A stretch of DNA of 64,000 nt. Origin: Trichomonas vaginalis G3. Lineage: Eukaryota > Parabasalia > Trichomonadida > Trichomonadidae. The first letter of the stretch is position 1; every line of letters starts with the position of its first letter. The notes beneath the pieces were generated by a model. The model was given only the letters and a program-made list of their open reading frames with translations. It ran no database searches and had not been told where the DNA came from. Shown here one piece after another: positions 29,631-40,357 of this stretch. The translations under genes and the position numbers were made by a program. The DNA lies in the NCBI RefSeq assembly GCF_026262505.1, contig NC_067204.1, positions 10,945,797-11,009,796 of the forward strand. Reading direction: 5' to 3'.

Positions 29631-31520
29631 ATGATTTTGTTTTCTTTGATTACATTAGCAAGAATGGATAATTCTGGCAGTCCTATTATAGGTATTGACC
29701 TTGGAACTACCTATTCTTGTGTTGGAATCTTTCAAAACGGAAAAGTTGATATAATTGCAAATGAAGCAGGATCGAGGACAACAGCATCTGTTGTTGGATT
29801 TAAGCAACATGAGAAGTTAGTAGGCGAAGCTGCTAAGTTCCAGATGGCAGATAACCCTAAAAACACAATTTTCGCAATTAAAAGACTTATGGGACTTAGA
29901 TTTTCTGATGATGAAACACAAAATGAGATAAAGCGTCTTCCATACAGAGTAATTAATCAGGACAATAGGCCATTTGTCGAAGTAGATTACATGAATCAAA
30001 AGAAAGTTTACGCGCCAGAAGAAATCTCTGCTTTTATTTTAACGAAAATGAAACAAATTGCAGAAGAATATCTCGGCAAGCCTGTTAAAAAGGCAGTTAT
30101 TACAGTTCCTGCATATTTCAAAGATGCTCAACGTAAAGCAACACGAGATGCTGGCCAAATAGCAGGCCTTCAAGTTCTAAGAATCCTAAACGAGCCAACA
30201 GCTGCATCTTTAGCTTACGGACTTCATAAAGAAGGTTCCAGAAAAATTTTGGTTTTTGACCTCGGTGGAGGTACATTTGATGTTTCATGTCTCGCAGTTG
30301 AAGATGGAGTCTTCGAAGTCTTAGCAACAGGCGGAAATACTCATCTTGGCGGTGAAGATTTTGATGATCGAACAATTGAATATTTAAGACAATGCTGGAT
30401 AAAGAAACATAGAAAGGATCCAAAGAAAGATCCAAAAGCCATGGGTAAACTCAAACGCGAAGCTGAAAATGCAAAGATTGCTCTTTCTACAAATTTGAAT
30501 GTTAAAATTGAAATCGAAAAGTTCATGGATGGTAAAGATTTCGAAGAAACTCTTACTAGAGCAAGATTCGAAGATATTAATTCTGATTTATTTAAGAAAT
30601 GCTTAGAACCAGTTAGCCAAGTCCTTAATGATGCAGAACTTACTAAATCCGAAATAGACGAAATCGTTTTGGTCGGTGGATCAACAAGAATTCCGAAAAT
30701 TCAACAATTAGTCAAAGATTTCTTTAACGGAAAAGAGCCATGCAAATCTGTTAATCCAGATGAAGCTGTAGCTTACGGAGCAGCTGTACAAGGTGCTATT
30801 CTTGCAGAAGCCGAACAGGTTGAAGGAATTATTATTTTGAACGTCAATCCATTGACATTAGGCATCCAAACGCAAGGCGGTGTCATGACGCCATTAATTC
30901 CTCGTAATTCCAGAGTTCCAACCAGTAAATCCAAGATTTTTACCACTGCATCTGATAATCAAGAAACAGTAAGGATCCAAGTCTTCGAAGGTGAAAGAAC
31001 ATTGACCAGAGATTGCCATGAGCTGGGTTCATTCGATCTCACAGGCATAAAACCAGCAAAAAGAGGAACTCCTCAAATTGAAGTCACATTTGAGATCGAT
31101 GCAAACGGAATGTTGTTTGTTACGGCCGAAGATAAGCATAGCAAGACAAAGGAGACCATTACAATCAACGCAGTCGAATCTAGATTGAGTGAATCTCAAA
31201 GAGATGAAATGATCAAAAGAGCTCAAGAAGAAAAAGAAAATGATGAAAGGAAGAAGATGGGAATAGACGCAAGGAATAGATTAAATGCTTATTTGGCAAC
31301 AATTAAATCAAGATTAGAAGAAGAAAAAGAAAGTTTGTCAATGAAAGTGAAAAGTGAAGTGAAGAGTATATTAGACGAGACAAATAAATGGTTGGACCAA
31401 CATTTAGAGGATGAAAAAGAAGTTTTCAATGAAAAATTCAGTGATATCAGCGATGAAATCAAGAAATTGCTACCGCAAGATGAAACACTACAGGAAGATA
31501 CTCCAGAAGAAGAGCTTTAA
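29631..31520 (+). CDS. Hsp70 family chaperone, BiP-like (probably ER)
   Basis: The protein has 629 residues. The ATPase domain has [15 protein letters not shown] (residue 19 on), [12 protein letters not shown] and [13 protein letters not shown]. The substrate domain includes [20 protein letters not shown] and [15 protein letters not shown]. Several blocks resemble ER BiP ([30 protein letters not shown]). The first 11 residues ([11 protein letters not shown]) are hydrophobic and could be a short signal peptide; a second ATG at 29664 would remove them. The C-terminus is DTPEEEL, neither cytosolic EEVD nor canonical KDEL. ER location is therefore likely but not certain. Confidence 0.93.
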   Translation: MILFSLITLARMDNSGSPIIGIDLGTTYSCVGIFQNGKVDIIANEAGSRTTASVVGFKQHEKLVGEAAKFQMADNPKNTIFAIKRLMGLRFSDDETQNEIKRLPYRVINQDNRPFVEVDYMNQKKVYAPEEISAFILTKMKQIAEEYLGKPVKKAVITVPAYFKDAQRKATRDAGQIAGLQVLRILNEPTAASLAYGLHKEGSRKILVFDLGGGTFDVSCLAVEDGVFEVLATGGNTHLGGEDFDDRTIEYLRQCWIKKHRKDPKKDPKAMGKLKREAENAKIALSTNLNVKIEIEKFMDGKDFEETLTRARFEDINSDLFKKCLEPVSQVLNDAELTKSEIDEIVLVGGSTRIPKIQQLVKDFFNGKEPCKSVNPDEAVAYGAAVQGAILAEAEQVEGIIILNVNPLTLGIQTQGGVMTPLIPRNSRVPTSKSKIFTTASDNQETVRIQVFEGERTLTRDCHELGSFDLTGIKPAKRGTPQIEVTFEIDANGMLFVTAEDKHSKTKETITINAVESRLSESQRDEMIKRAQEEKENDERKKMGIDARNRLNAYLATIKSRLEEEKESLSMKVKSEVKSILDETNKWLDQHLEDEKEVFNEKFSDISDEIKKLLPQDETLQEDTPEEEL

Positions 31521-32105
31521 ATAGTATTACATATGATTTTGATAATAATTTGTTATTTTAATTTTATTAATTGTAAAAAAATAAAAATTCATTACCTGAT
31601 AACTCATTTTTAGATCCTTATCTATACCTTAACCTTTGAAGACTCTACTTCAAAATATTACATTCAATAAAAAAATTTTATTTCATTTGGAAGATTTCAC
31701 CATTTCTAGTCTTATTAAGTGCCTGATCTTTTTGTGTATCTAGTATCTACCACGGAGAGCTAGGCTTGAGCTATATTGGTAATTATGTTTCATTACTTTA
31801 TTTTCGATTTTATTTAGAATTGATTCTTCTCAGGCATTTTAATAAAATCCTAAGTAGTTTGTTCTAATTATCAATATTAATTGCAAAATTGATTAAAAAA
31901 TCATTTTCTAGTTAAAACTGCATTATGTACTATATAAATGTTTCCAAAGTTTTTCAATTTGATATTTCTTTTGATAAAATATTAGAAATTATTGATTGTT
32001 CGAATTAAATTATGGACTTTTTAATATTGTTCTCGTTGAAAAGTGAATTATTTTCATATGTTTAGACAACTGTCAAAATCGAAAACTTCATAATTAAGGG
32101 TTGAT
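31521..32105. other. Intergenic, nothing recognised
   Basis: About 590 bp, AT-rich, between the Hsp70 3' end and the proteasome promoter. Confidence 0.5.
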
Positions 32106-32112
32106 TCACTTT
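32106..32112 (+). promoter_or_regulatory. Initiator of proteasome beta-2
   Basis: TCACTTT with a leader of about 33 nt to the ATG at 32141, longer than usual but acceptable. Confidence 0.5.
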
Positions 32113-32140
32113 GACCAACTTTCTCTATCGTCCTCATTAA

Positions 32141-32968
32141 ATGGAAGCAGGTTTAGGTTTCGACTTCTCCAATTACGCTCGTAACAAATCTCTCGAGCCA
32201 AAGCTTGGCAAGCCACAGTTGCTCTCCACAGGTACAACAATTGCTGCAGCAATTTTTGATGGCGGCGTTGTTCTTGGTGCTGATACAAGAGCTACAGCAG
32301 GTCCAATTGTTGCTGTCAAGGATGAAATGAAGCTTCACTACATCTCAGATAATATTTGGGTTTGCGGAGCTGGCATAGCTGCTGATAATGATAATATTAA
32401 TGCAGTAATTTCAGCAAAACTTCGATTATTCCAAATGAACACCGGCTTACAGCCACGTGTCGATCAATGCACAAATATTCTTGCAAGTCGTCTTTTCCAA
32501 TACATGGGTTACATCCAAGCAGCTCTTATCGTTGGTGGAATTGACTTCCAGGGCCCACAGGTTTACCAGGTTGCCCCACACGGCTCTTTCAGCAAGCAGC
32601 CATTTATCGCTCAAGGCTCTGGTAGCTTAGCTGCTATTTCTGTTCTTGAAAATAGATGGCACAATAAAATGAATGAGCACGATTGCATGGAAATGGTTGC
32701 CGACGCTATCTATGCTGGTATTACAAACGATCTTGGTTCTGGTTCCCATGTTAATTTATGCGTCATCAAACGCGAGAATCCAGAAGATAAGCAGTCAAAA
32801 GTCATATATACATTTTATAAGGATTATCGTGTCCCACATGAAAATGATAGAAACTTCCGCCTTGAACCTCAAATTAATAACATCGATGTCGAGGTCATTA
32901 AGACAACAGAGAGACCACTTACACTTCCAGATGTTCATCTTGAGATTTTGGACGATGCACCAGCTTAA
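32141..32968 (+). CDS. PSMB7: 20S proteasome subunit beta-2 (trypsin-like, PSMB7)
   Basis: The precursor has 275 residues. A 31-residue propeptide ends at ...LLSTG, and autocleavage would expose Thr32 as Thr1. The catalytic set is complete: Asp17 and Arg19 in GADTRAT (residues 48 and 50) and Lys33 at residue 64 (EMKLHYI). CGAGIAADNDN and GSGSLAAISVLE are diagnostic of beta-2. The long C-terminal arm (about residues 225-275, VEVIKTTERPLTLPDVHLEIL) wraps the neighbouring beta-3 in other eukaryotes. It acts in nuclear and cytosolic proteolysis. Confidence 0.95.
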   Translation: MEAGLGFDFSNYARNKSLEPKLGKPQLLSTGTTIAAAIFDGGVVLGADTRATAGPIVAVKDEMKLHYISDNIWVCGAGIAADNDNINAVISAKLRLFQMNTGLQPRVDQCTNILASRLFQYMGYIQAALIVGGIDFQGPQVYQVAPHGSFSKQPFIAQGSGSLAAISVLENRWHNKMNEHDCMEMVADAIYAGITNDLGSGSHVNLCVIKRENPEDKQSKVIYTFYKDYRVPHENDRNFRLEPQINNIDVEVIKTTERPLTLPDVHLEILDDAPA

Positions 32969-34198
32969 ATATTATCTCTAAACGATTTTGATTACTTTAT
33001 ATTAATTTTAAAAAAAAAGTATTGATTTAAATTTTTCCTTTTTCTTTTAATGTTATACAAAGAACTATTTTGGATTTTCATAACAAAGATCAAAAATTTA
33101 TCTCAGATCTGATCTTTTTGAATTTTGCAGGTATTTTCGTTTGGTAAAAAGTATAATGAGATGTATAAGTGCAGCAAGCTTAATGTTATCATTTGCAGAC
33201 TTAAAGTTTTTATTTTTACTAAAGGTACAAACACTCTTTAACCTTATTTTTTAAAAAAATGCTAGGGTATTTTCAAGGATCATATCTCCCTATGTATTTT
33301 ATTAAGCAAGCCATCATTGGGGCAATGCAACAGAACATAACAACCTATACTTTGTAATAGGATGTTAACTCGAATGATCTCTCTTTGGATTGATTATATT
33401 TTACAATTTCAGTAAATGTCGTTAAAAACTATTCACAGTAATAGGGTAGCTTTCAAAATGATTGGAACCAAGAATTACGTTTATAAAAGCATAGATTAAA
33501 AAATGAAATTTCGATTCGATAGTATCCAACCAAAATTTTTGTTAGATAATCAGATATATAAATTGCATTCAAATGGTAAATGCACAGTTGAAATATACAG
33601 TAAATTTGTCAATACAATTTTTGTGTAGAGATTAAATTGCGATGTTAAAATGCATTTATGCAGTTTTTCAGGAGTGTTTTGACTTTTCTTACCGAATTAT
33701 ATTTGTTTGCCAAACAATTACTTGGATTTCATGAGGTTCATTCCAAATTGAAAATTGAAATCTTATCACACTGTTATTGTTTGATATCATAATCAATAAC
33801 CATTACCAGAAATTTACAAATACACTTAGATACATTTATTATATTGACTTGTTGTTATAGAAATAAAATCATTATTAATTTATCTGCAATTTGTATGATA
33901 TATATCATTTTTATCATAATTGGTGAGATTTGATTAGCTTTAAGTTGAAGAATGAAAAAAATTGAATATCAGAATCAAAAAATATTGCAAATTTGCACTT
34001 CAAAAGGATTGAACTTCAAAGTCTGGATAATAATACAATAAGTTGGTTTTCCAAAAAATATTCGAAATCTATTTTTTCATCTGAAAAATCAAATATTTGA
34101 TTCTCATTTTTCTTTTTTCGAATTTTTTTTGGAATTTTCAACTATGACTCAGAACAGAAAGAGTATCGCAACTTTATTTAATAGCATATAATATGATG
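32969..34198. other. Long intergenic spacer before Maverick copy A
   Basis: About 1.2 kb, AT-rich, without a convincing ORF or RNA. It ends in the ATTCA (34199-34203) duplicated at the far side of the element. Confidence 0.5.
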
Positions 34199-34203
34199 AT
34201 TCA

Positions 34204-34322
34204 AGGGTCAGGTATGTGGGGCTTCCAGGGGCTGCGCCCCTTCTAGCCCTAAGAATTTTGCCCAAGACCCAAGAGGAGGACCGAACCCCAGCCGACCAGC
34301 CGGTGATAAAAACCAAAACCGT
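34204..34322. repeat. Left terminal inverted repeat of copy A
   Basis: It matches the complement of 58463-58579 with only a few differences (GTATGTGG/GTATGAGG, GTGATAAAAA/GTGACAAAA). It contains the internal hairpin GGGGC-TGC-GCCCC. It is much more GC-rich than its surroundings. Confidence 0.95.
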
Positions 34323-34327
34323 TTTTA

Positions 34328-34412
34328 AAAAGTGACAGACAACTCCGTTTTTTAAAAGTGACAAAACCGTTTTTCACTATATAAGAGATATGCAAACAAA
34401 AAAGTGACAGCC
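34328..34412. promoter_or_regulatory. Left subterminal AAAAGTGACA repeats
   Basis: Three copies of AAAAGTGACA lie just inside the left terminal repeat. The complement, TGTCACTTTT, equals a trichomonad initiator facing out of the element. TATATAAG at about 34379 lies between them and the ORF1 start. Confidence 0.6.
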
Positions 34413-34446
34413 GCATGTTTTAAACTACAAAAACCGCTTTTTAACT

Positions 34447-34453
34447 TCACTTA
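34447..34453 (+). promoter_or_regulatory. Initiator of ORF1
   Basis: TCACTTA ends just before the ATG at 34456, leaving a leader of about 7 nt, typical of host genes. Confidence 0.55.
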
Positions 34454-34455
34454 AA

Positions 34456-37400
34456 ATGCCACGTAAGCTACGTAAGAATATACGTAAGAGGAAGAGAGCA
34501 TTGAAACATCCAATAGTAAAACTGACACCACAACAACAGTTGCAACAACAAATGATGAATGACCCCACTATGTTGCAACAAATGTCAAGCAACCCTATGC
34601 TTTTAAACCGAGTTATTGGTGCACAGAGTGGAGGTTTAAGAGCGGCACTTTTAGCGAAAATGGCAGGCTATGGTGGAGCTGCAGACGGAACAGCTTATAA
34701 CCCTCAAAGTCAAATGAATTTGAGTTCACTCAAAAATCAAATAACAGATGTCAAAAAGTCAAACATAGACATACAGAAACAAATAAGTGAAAACGAAAAG
34801 AAACTAGAATATGACAGACACACAAAGAAACTCAATGAGTTAAACGTAGAGAAAAAGAAGAAAGAAGAACAACTGAAAGAACTAAGTACAGAGGAATATG
34901 CGAAAAAAGTGTCAGAAAAAGCAGCAGAAGTAGCAAAAATGGAACAAGATGTTATAAATTTGAAAAACCATACTACTCAATATAAAGTACTGAAAGATGA
35001 AGAAATAAAACAAAAAGCCCTGAAGACATATATGGATAGCGATGAGTATAAAAAAGAAGTTGAAGCAAATGTAAAGGCAGAAAAACTTTTACAGTTGCAA
35101 AACCAAACCGTACAGTATGAAAACTTAGCACAAGAAAGTAAAAATAACGACGCAGCCATGCAAAAGGCAATGAAAAGCGCAGATATTATAAAAGCTAATA
35201 ATGACTGGTTAGATGCCCAAGCCAACGCTAAAGCAGCCCAACTTATAGGGTCAATAAGGACAAAAATACAAGCGGATGAAGACAGTTCAAATGAAGCTTT
35301 AATGAATGCTGACTTTAAGAATGCCTTCGAAGCTCTTCATAGTAAGGTGAAACTAGTGAACGACTTCTCATCTGGAAAGAAACTGAAGTCTGAAGGTTTC
35401 GACAAAGAGTTAAGAGAAGTAGCACAAAATATGACGAAAATAACAGATGCAGCAACGAGACAGGCAGTTCAAAGTGCCTATGACGCCGTTAGAGCAACTG
35501 TTGTGGAAAGTCAAGAAAAAGAGTTACAACAGACCAAAACAAACCTAGTAAATGCTTTCTTAAGAACGAAAAGTCAGGTAGGACATTATGCTGCAGATGG
35601 AACATATGTGCCAGCTGGTGGAACTTATATACCACCAAACCCTCCAAGAGAAGCACCTGCACCAGGACTACCTAAAACATTTACATCGTCACATGGACAC
35701 AGACACAGGCATGCACCAAAACCAACACAACAACCAACAGTTCAAAATCCAGCACAACAACCAACAGTTCAAAATCCAGCACAACAACCAACAGTTCAAA
35801 ACCCTGCACAACAACAACCACAACCAGCACAGCAACCAACAGTTCAAAACCCTGCACAACAACAACCACAAACAGAGCAAGGACATAAAAGAAGTAGAGA
35901 AAAAGGAAACCAAGAATTCTTAAAAATGCTTAAGGATGATTATGGTTACCCAGATACTCTTGACTTTAGTGACAGATATAAAGAAGCTATTAGAAAGTTC
36001 AAGGAAGGAAATACTGACCCGAACCTATTTAGCTTTATGGTTCAGCACCAAATGGGATATAATCTTAAACCTGGAAAATACAAGCTCGCTAAGGGATATG
36101 ATTTAATAGCATATCATCCAAATGACATGAATGAATTTACTCCGAGATATTTGGTGTCAGAGCTAAATGATAATTCAACTCTCTTCATGAAACGCGTAAA
36201 AAATAGAGACGGAACGAAAGAAGAAAGGTTTATGAGTCCGGATGACTTAGATAGGGAACTTGTTAAAAACGGTCTCGGAATATATGAAATGCCAGCAGAT
36301 GAGGTACAAGAAACTCAACAGGAAGAAGTTCAGATACAACCAGACATGGAAGAAATATTTCAGCAACAACAGCTAGAAGAGCCTGAAGGAAACGAACAAG
36401 TCCCTCCTTTGGAAACTAACTTCACAGAACTAGATGAAGATTTGGAACAGCCGAAAAATCTTGACCCTCAACAAGTGTATGCGGAGAATATGGAATCTTT
36501 CCAAGAGTCTAAGAAAAATTCGGCTGACATAGTAGAAGAATATCGAAAAATGTTCGCCGACATACAAAAGACTCCAACATCAGATGAAAATATTCAGCAT
36601 AGAATGGAAGTACTGAAAGAAAATGTACGCAAATACAATAATCCTTTTTACTTACGACCATATAACGTTCAATCTTTGGCTGAACTCGGTGAAAATAAAA
36701 GGTTAAATTTCAACAAAACATATAGAAATGAAACATTGTTTAAAGTTCATTCAGAACCTAACCAATATGGAAACAAACCTACTTTTGTTTCTGCAGACTA
36801 TGGAACTACAATGAGATGGGGTCATAAAGCTAATCCGGATAGGTGGTTCATAAACTTACAACCACAATTCCAAGAAGTTGTAGACGCAATGGAAGTGAAT
36901 GGTGAACCAGATATAGCTGGTATTTTCAGCGCGGCTTTAATGCCATTGAAAGATATGAAACATGCAGATATTTTGGACCAGTATGAAATGAACATGGCTG
37001 ATGGAAATATAACACCTGACGTTCTAGAACATTTATCTCAAAGAACTACACAGAACCATAGAGATGGTATATTTGGTGAAGAGTTTAGAAAGAAAGTTAG
37101 GGAGAGAGAAGGAAGAGAACCTATTGTACATGACCTTGCAAACGAAAGTTTACAAAATGTCATAAAAACTTACTTTGCAGACAATGAACTGAGAAGGGAT
37201 GAATATTTAAGAAAACTCAAATGGACAGTACCAAATGAAATGTTAGTATTGAAAAACACGTTCCTTGACAAAATAAAACCAACTACAGAAATAAATGACG
37301 CAAGACTGAAACATTGGGTAAAAGCTTTCCCATTCACAAAAGATATTATTGGTTACATGGAAAGAAAACCAGAATGGCTACAAAAACATATATTTGGAAA

Positions 37401-37800
37401 CGAGCTTATTCCATATGGACAAGCTCTGTTTGAAGAGCTTGAACCGGAAACTCAGGAAAGAGTCATGCAAACAATACGCGAAGACTCAAATACAAACTAT
37501 GACAAAATCTTTCTAGGATATAGGTTACCTGAGATGGGCGACCAGAGCCCAAAGGCAAAAAGGACATGGGAAATTTACAACATACTAGGTGAACATGAGG
37601 CAAAGATGCAACAACTTGAAGCAGAGGGCAAGTTACCAAAAGCGACACCAAAGAAGAAGAGAAGAGTAGAACAAAGTGAAAGTAGTGAAGAAGTAACTTC
37701 ATCTAGTGAAAGTAGTGGCAATGAAGGAAAAAGAAGAGTTAAAAACTCAGTCAGGAAGAAAGTAAAGCTTGGTCCGAGTGGGTTCTATTATGACATATAA
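34456..37800 (+). CDS. ORF1: large structural-type protein
   Basis: An intact 1114-residue frame. The N-terminus is very basic (MPRKLRKNIRKRKRALKH). Residues about 85-250 form a long charged coiled coil. Residues about 390-500 are Pro/Gln-rich with an HGHRHRH cluster and QPTVQNPAQ repeats. Residues 500-1040 are mixed and probably folded. The C-terminus is Ser/Glu then Lys/Arg-rich (KKKRRVEQ.., VRKKVKLG). It sits 32 bp before the capsid gene in both element copies, suggesting a virion core or scaffold protein. No known family is recognised. It is the largest frame in the element without a lesion. Confidence 0.8.
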   Translation: MPRKLRKNIRKRKRALKHPIVKLTPQQQLQQQMMNDPTMLQQMSSNPMLLNRVIGAQSGGLRAALLAKMAGYGGAADGTAYNPQSQMNLSSLKNQITDVKKSNIDIQKQISENEKKLEYDRHTKKLNELNVEKKKKEEQLKELSTEEYAKKVSEKAAEVAKMEQDVINLKNHTTQYKVLKDEEIKQKALKTYMDSDEYKKEVEANVKAEKLLQLQNQTVQYENLAQESKNNDAAMQKAMKSADIIKANNDWLDAQANAKAAQLIGSIRTKIQADEDSSNEALMNADFKNAFEALHSKVKLVNDFSSGKKLKSEGFDKELREVAQNMTKITDAATRQAVQSAYDAVRATVVESQEKELQQTKTNLVNAFLRTKSQVGHYAADGTYVPAGGTYIPPNPPREAPAPGLPKTFTSSHGHRHRHAPKPTQQPTVQNPAQQPTVQNPAQQPTVQNPAQQQPQPAQQPTVQNPAQQQPQTEQGHKRSREKGNQEFLKMLKDDYGYPDTLDFSDRYKEAIRKFKEGNTDPNLFSFMVQHQMGYNLKPGKYKLAKGYDLIAYHPNDMNEFTPRYLVSELNDNSTLFMKRVKNRDGTKEERFMSPDDLDRELVKNGLGIYEMPADEVQETQQEEVQIQPDMEEIFQQQQLEEPEGNEQVPPLETNFTELDEDLEQPKNLDPQQVYAENMESFQESKKNSADIVEEYRKMFADIQKTPTSDENIQHRMEVLKENVRKYNNPFYLRPYNVQSLAELGENKRLNFNKTYRNETLFKVHSEPNQYGNKPTFVSADYGTTMRWGHKANPDRWFINLQPQFQEVVDAMEVNGEPDIAGIFSAALMPLKDMKHADILDQYEMNMADGNITPDVLEHLSQRTTQNHRDGIFGEEFRKKVREREGREPIVHDLANESLQNVIKTYFADNELRRDEYLRKLKWTVPNEMLVLKNTFLDKIKPTTEINDARLKHWVKAFPFTKDIIGYMERKPEWLQKHIFGNELIPYGQALFEELEPETQERVMQTIREDSNTNYDKIFLGYRLPEMGDQSPKAKRTWEIYNILGEHEAKMQQLEAEGKLPKATPKKKRRVEQSESSEEVTSSSESSGNEGKRRVKNSVRKKVKLGPSGFYYDI

Positions 37801-37832
37801 ATCCAACTATTCTATATTTTTACCCATATGAA

Positions 37833-39445
37833 ATGTACGCCGCTCAGAATATAACGCCAAACAGTTTTGGATGCCATGAACGGAAATGTTTCCGAATGGT
37901 ATAACGAATGCGACAATGCCATTAGAAGGTCAGAAAATAGTTCCTGGAACTTACGAATATACAACTGCTGTTTCTTATGGAAACGTAGGTGAGTTTGGAG
38001 AAGGTTCTTCAACAACAGTAGATATTGCTTGCGACAGGTTTCATATTATTTCTATTGACAACTCATTCTTATACGTGGAACAAGACATTGAAATAAAACC
38101 TTCTGCCAAGTTGTCTGACAAGAAAGGTTGCAATGGAATTTTCTATGTCGGATACCAATATGCTCCAGAAGTTTTCATGGGATATAAGATATATTCTAAC
38201 TCTGACTTAGTTCAAACAGTAACATGGGCAAACTATGAATGGTTCGCTTTGAGAAACTCAGTACAACCACAAGCTAGAGAACAAACAGACCAGTATGCAA
38301 CTATTGAGAAAATAAGAAGACTTGATCCTAACGTTCCAGGAGTTTATGTTAACCTTTCTGGTTCAGATGGAACTGCTGCCACTAAAGTAAAACTGAAACT
38401 TAGAGTTCCTTTGTCATCTTTCCTCATCTTCAGGTTTTAAGATACTTGCCAAACTGGGCAGGAAAAATTTCTATCGAACTTACTCCAAGCAAAAATAACT
38501 TAGTCATTGCACCAACACAAGACCCATTCACTATTACAGACGTAAAGGGAACAAATCAAACGTCATTCGCCAAATTTTGCAAAGACAAAGTTGACTTAGA
38601 CTTTGGTTTCTCAAACTTCAACAATGAAGTAAACTATTATTTCAATGCTGCTGGAACTGCTTGGGACACAGTTAAGTTTACATGCGAACAGTTTGAATGC
38701 AAGAGAATAGAAAGCAGACTTGCAGTCTATATGTTGGACCCAGATATTTCAAATGCTTTAGCTGCCAAATATATTGCAGTTCCACTTATGTTCCCTATAC
38801 ACCAAATATCTGTCAAAGACTTTGCAGGTGAAGTTGGAAACCAAAATCCAGGAGCCGCAGGTGCAAGAACAGATATTGCTTTAACAACTGCAATGAAAAC
38901 ATGCAGATACTATGTTTGTACTGTTCAGACGAACTATAAATGACTATTCTTGTTTCTACAACCCTGGTATTAAATATCATATAAACATAGATGGCAAATA
39001 TTATCCAAGAGAAGAATATTCTACAGTTGAGGATATGAGGTCATACAACTTGACATTAGATGCTATGAACTTTAACAACAACTTCACAACAACCATTAAC
39101 CCTGAAATGCAAAGTTCTATTATGCCATATGTGAAAGTATGGACTCATACAGGAGGTCAAAAAACTCAATATACAAATGGAGACCGTTCAAACTTTTGGC
39201 TTGGCATTCCATTTGCTGACTCAGAAGACTTTATGGGTGGTATTTCAACTGTTGGTACTGTACAAATACAATATACTGGTGACAGAGACGGTCCAGATGA
39301 ATTGAAAGCAAAGAAGTTTACAAAACCAATAGCACTTTTCACGGAAGATGCTCTTTTGAAGATTCGTTCGATGAAACCTGCTGGGGCTCCTCAGATTGGC
39401 ATAACGACAGCTTCCATCGAGCAGATTTTGGCAGCAGGTCAGTAA
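37833..39445 (+). pseudogene. Major capsid protein gene, frameshifted
   Basis: The ATG at 37833 matches the start in copy B. At least four frame changes interrupt it: extra A near 37860 and near 37935 (both absent in copy B), and shifts near 38437 and 38935. The fragments add up to about 535 residues, in the size range of Maverick double jelly-roll capsids. They are beta-rich with aromatic and Asn/Gly turns (e.g. FYVGYQYAPEVFMGYKIYS, GKISIELTPSKNNL). Capsid identity is inferred from size, order and composition. Confidence 0.7.
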
Positions 39446-39758
39446 GTTGTTCTTGAACTGACTTCTCTCCGTCAAATATTGACAGTACGCCAGTTTTGAC
39501 ATAATATTGTATTATAAACTTTCCTTTAGTAATATCTGTAAGTTTTGAAGTTATATTTTTGTCTGCTTCAAGAACTTTCACCATTTCAGTTATACCAACT
39601 TTCTTTGCTTTATGAAAATATTTTGGTTCAGCAAAGACTGCTATTCTATAACATTTTCCATTGTTTGTGTAAAGAACTATTCTGTCAATGTATTTGTATT
39701 GTTTGTGAGTATAAACTTTGTTTTGCTTCAATTCAAAGAGATATCCGAATACGTCCAT
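39339..39758 (-). CDS. Hypothetical element protein (139 aa)
   Basis: Starts MDVFGYLFELKQNKVYTHKQ. Its last 35 codons overlap the 3' end of the capsid gene tail to tail. Short strands alternate with charged segments; the C-terminus is Ser/Glu-rich. No family is recognised. The start lies 18 bp from the divergent gene at 39777. Confidence 0.55.
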   Translation of the reverse strand: MDVFGYLFELKQNKVYTHKQYKYIDRIVLYTNNGKCYRIAVFAEPKYFHKAKKVGITEMVKVLEADKNITSKLTDITKGKFIIQYYVKTGVLSIFDGEKSVQEQLTDLLPKSARWKLSLCQSEEPQQVSSNESSKEHLP

Positions 39759-39776
39759 CTTTTTATTCTAAGTAAA

Positions 39777-40072
39777 ATGTCATTTCCGAAAAATAGAAGC
39801 GTAAGTGTTTCAAAAGGTTTAATGGCGGTGGCAGATGTGAAGTTAAATTCACCAACTCAAACAAACAGTCAAAGTGTTATTGTCAATGTCAAAGACAGAG
39901 ATGTTGAAGTGGGGAAACCATACGAAGACGAAGATGTATAACAATTGTTCCTGTAAAAGAACCAACATATCCTGAAGTTAACAGAGACTTAAGTTCTGTT
40001 GCAGATATTCGAAATGACTACCAACAACTGAAAGACAACTTCAAACTCAGGAGAAGATTTGTCAAGCTTTAA
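39777..40072 (+). pseudogene. Small element gene, one frameshift
   Basis: The ATG at 39777 (MSFPKNRSVSVSKG...) reads to ...YEDEDV. After a one-base shift near 39940 a Pro/charged segment (VKEPTYPEVNRDLSSV...) continues to a stop at 40072. That totals about 98 residues, disordered in the middle. Function unknown. Confidence 0.5.
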
Positions 40073-40077
40073 GTATA

Positions 40078-40353
40078 ATGTTAAACTTGGTCGAACACAA
40101 CCCTGTAAAAGTGAACTCATATGTCATTGCACCTCATGAAGTTTTGAAAGAACTATTGAAACTTTTGACAGAGGCAGACGATATAAACATCAAAGAAATA
40201 GAACCCGACATTAGTTGCTGTGGTGTTTCATATAATGTCATTGACAAGATATACGTTATGAAAGGAGGTGAAACGTTGAACTTAAAATATAGTTTCCCAG
40301 ACGTTATAAAAATATTTGACGACCACAACATTTCATTAAAATTTATTTGCTAA
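40078..40353 (+). CDS. Hypothetical element protein (91 aa)
   Basis: Starts MLNLVEHNPVKVNSYVIAPHEVLKELLK. A compact alpha/beta-looking chain with CCGVSYNVIDKIYV in the middle. It follows the previous gene by 5 bp and precedes the next by 4 bp, an operon-like packing seen in viral gene clusters. No family recognised. Confidence 0.55.
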   Translation: MLNLVEHNPVKVNSYVIAPHEVLKELLKLLTEADDINIKEIEPDISCCGVSYNVIDKIYVMKGGETLNLKYSFPDVIKIFDDHNISLKFIC

Positions 40354-40357
40354 GTAA

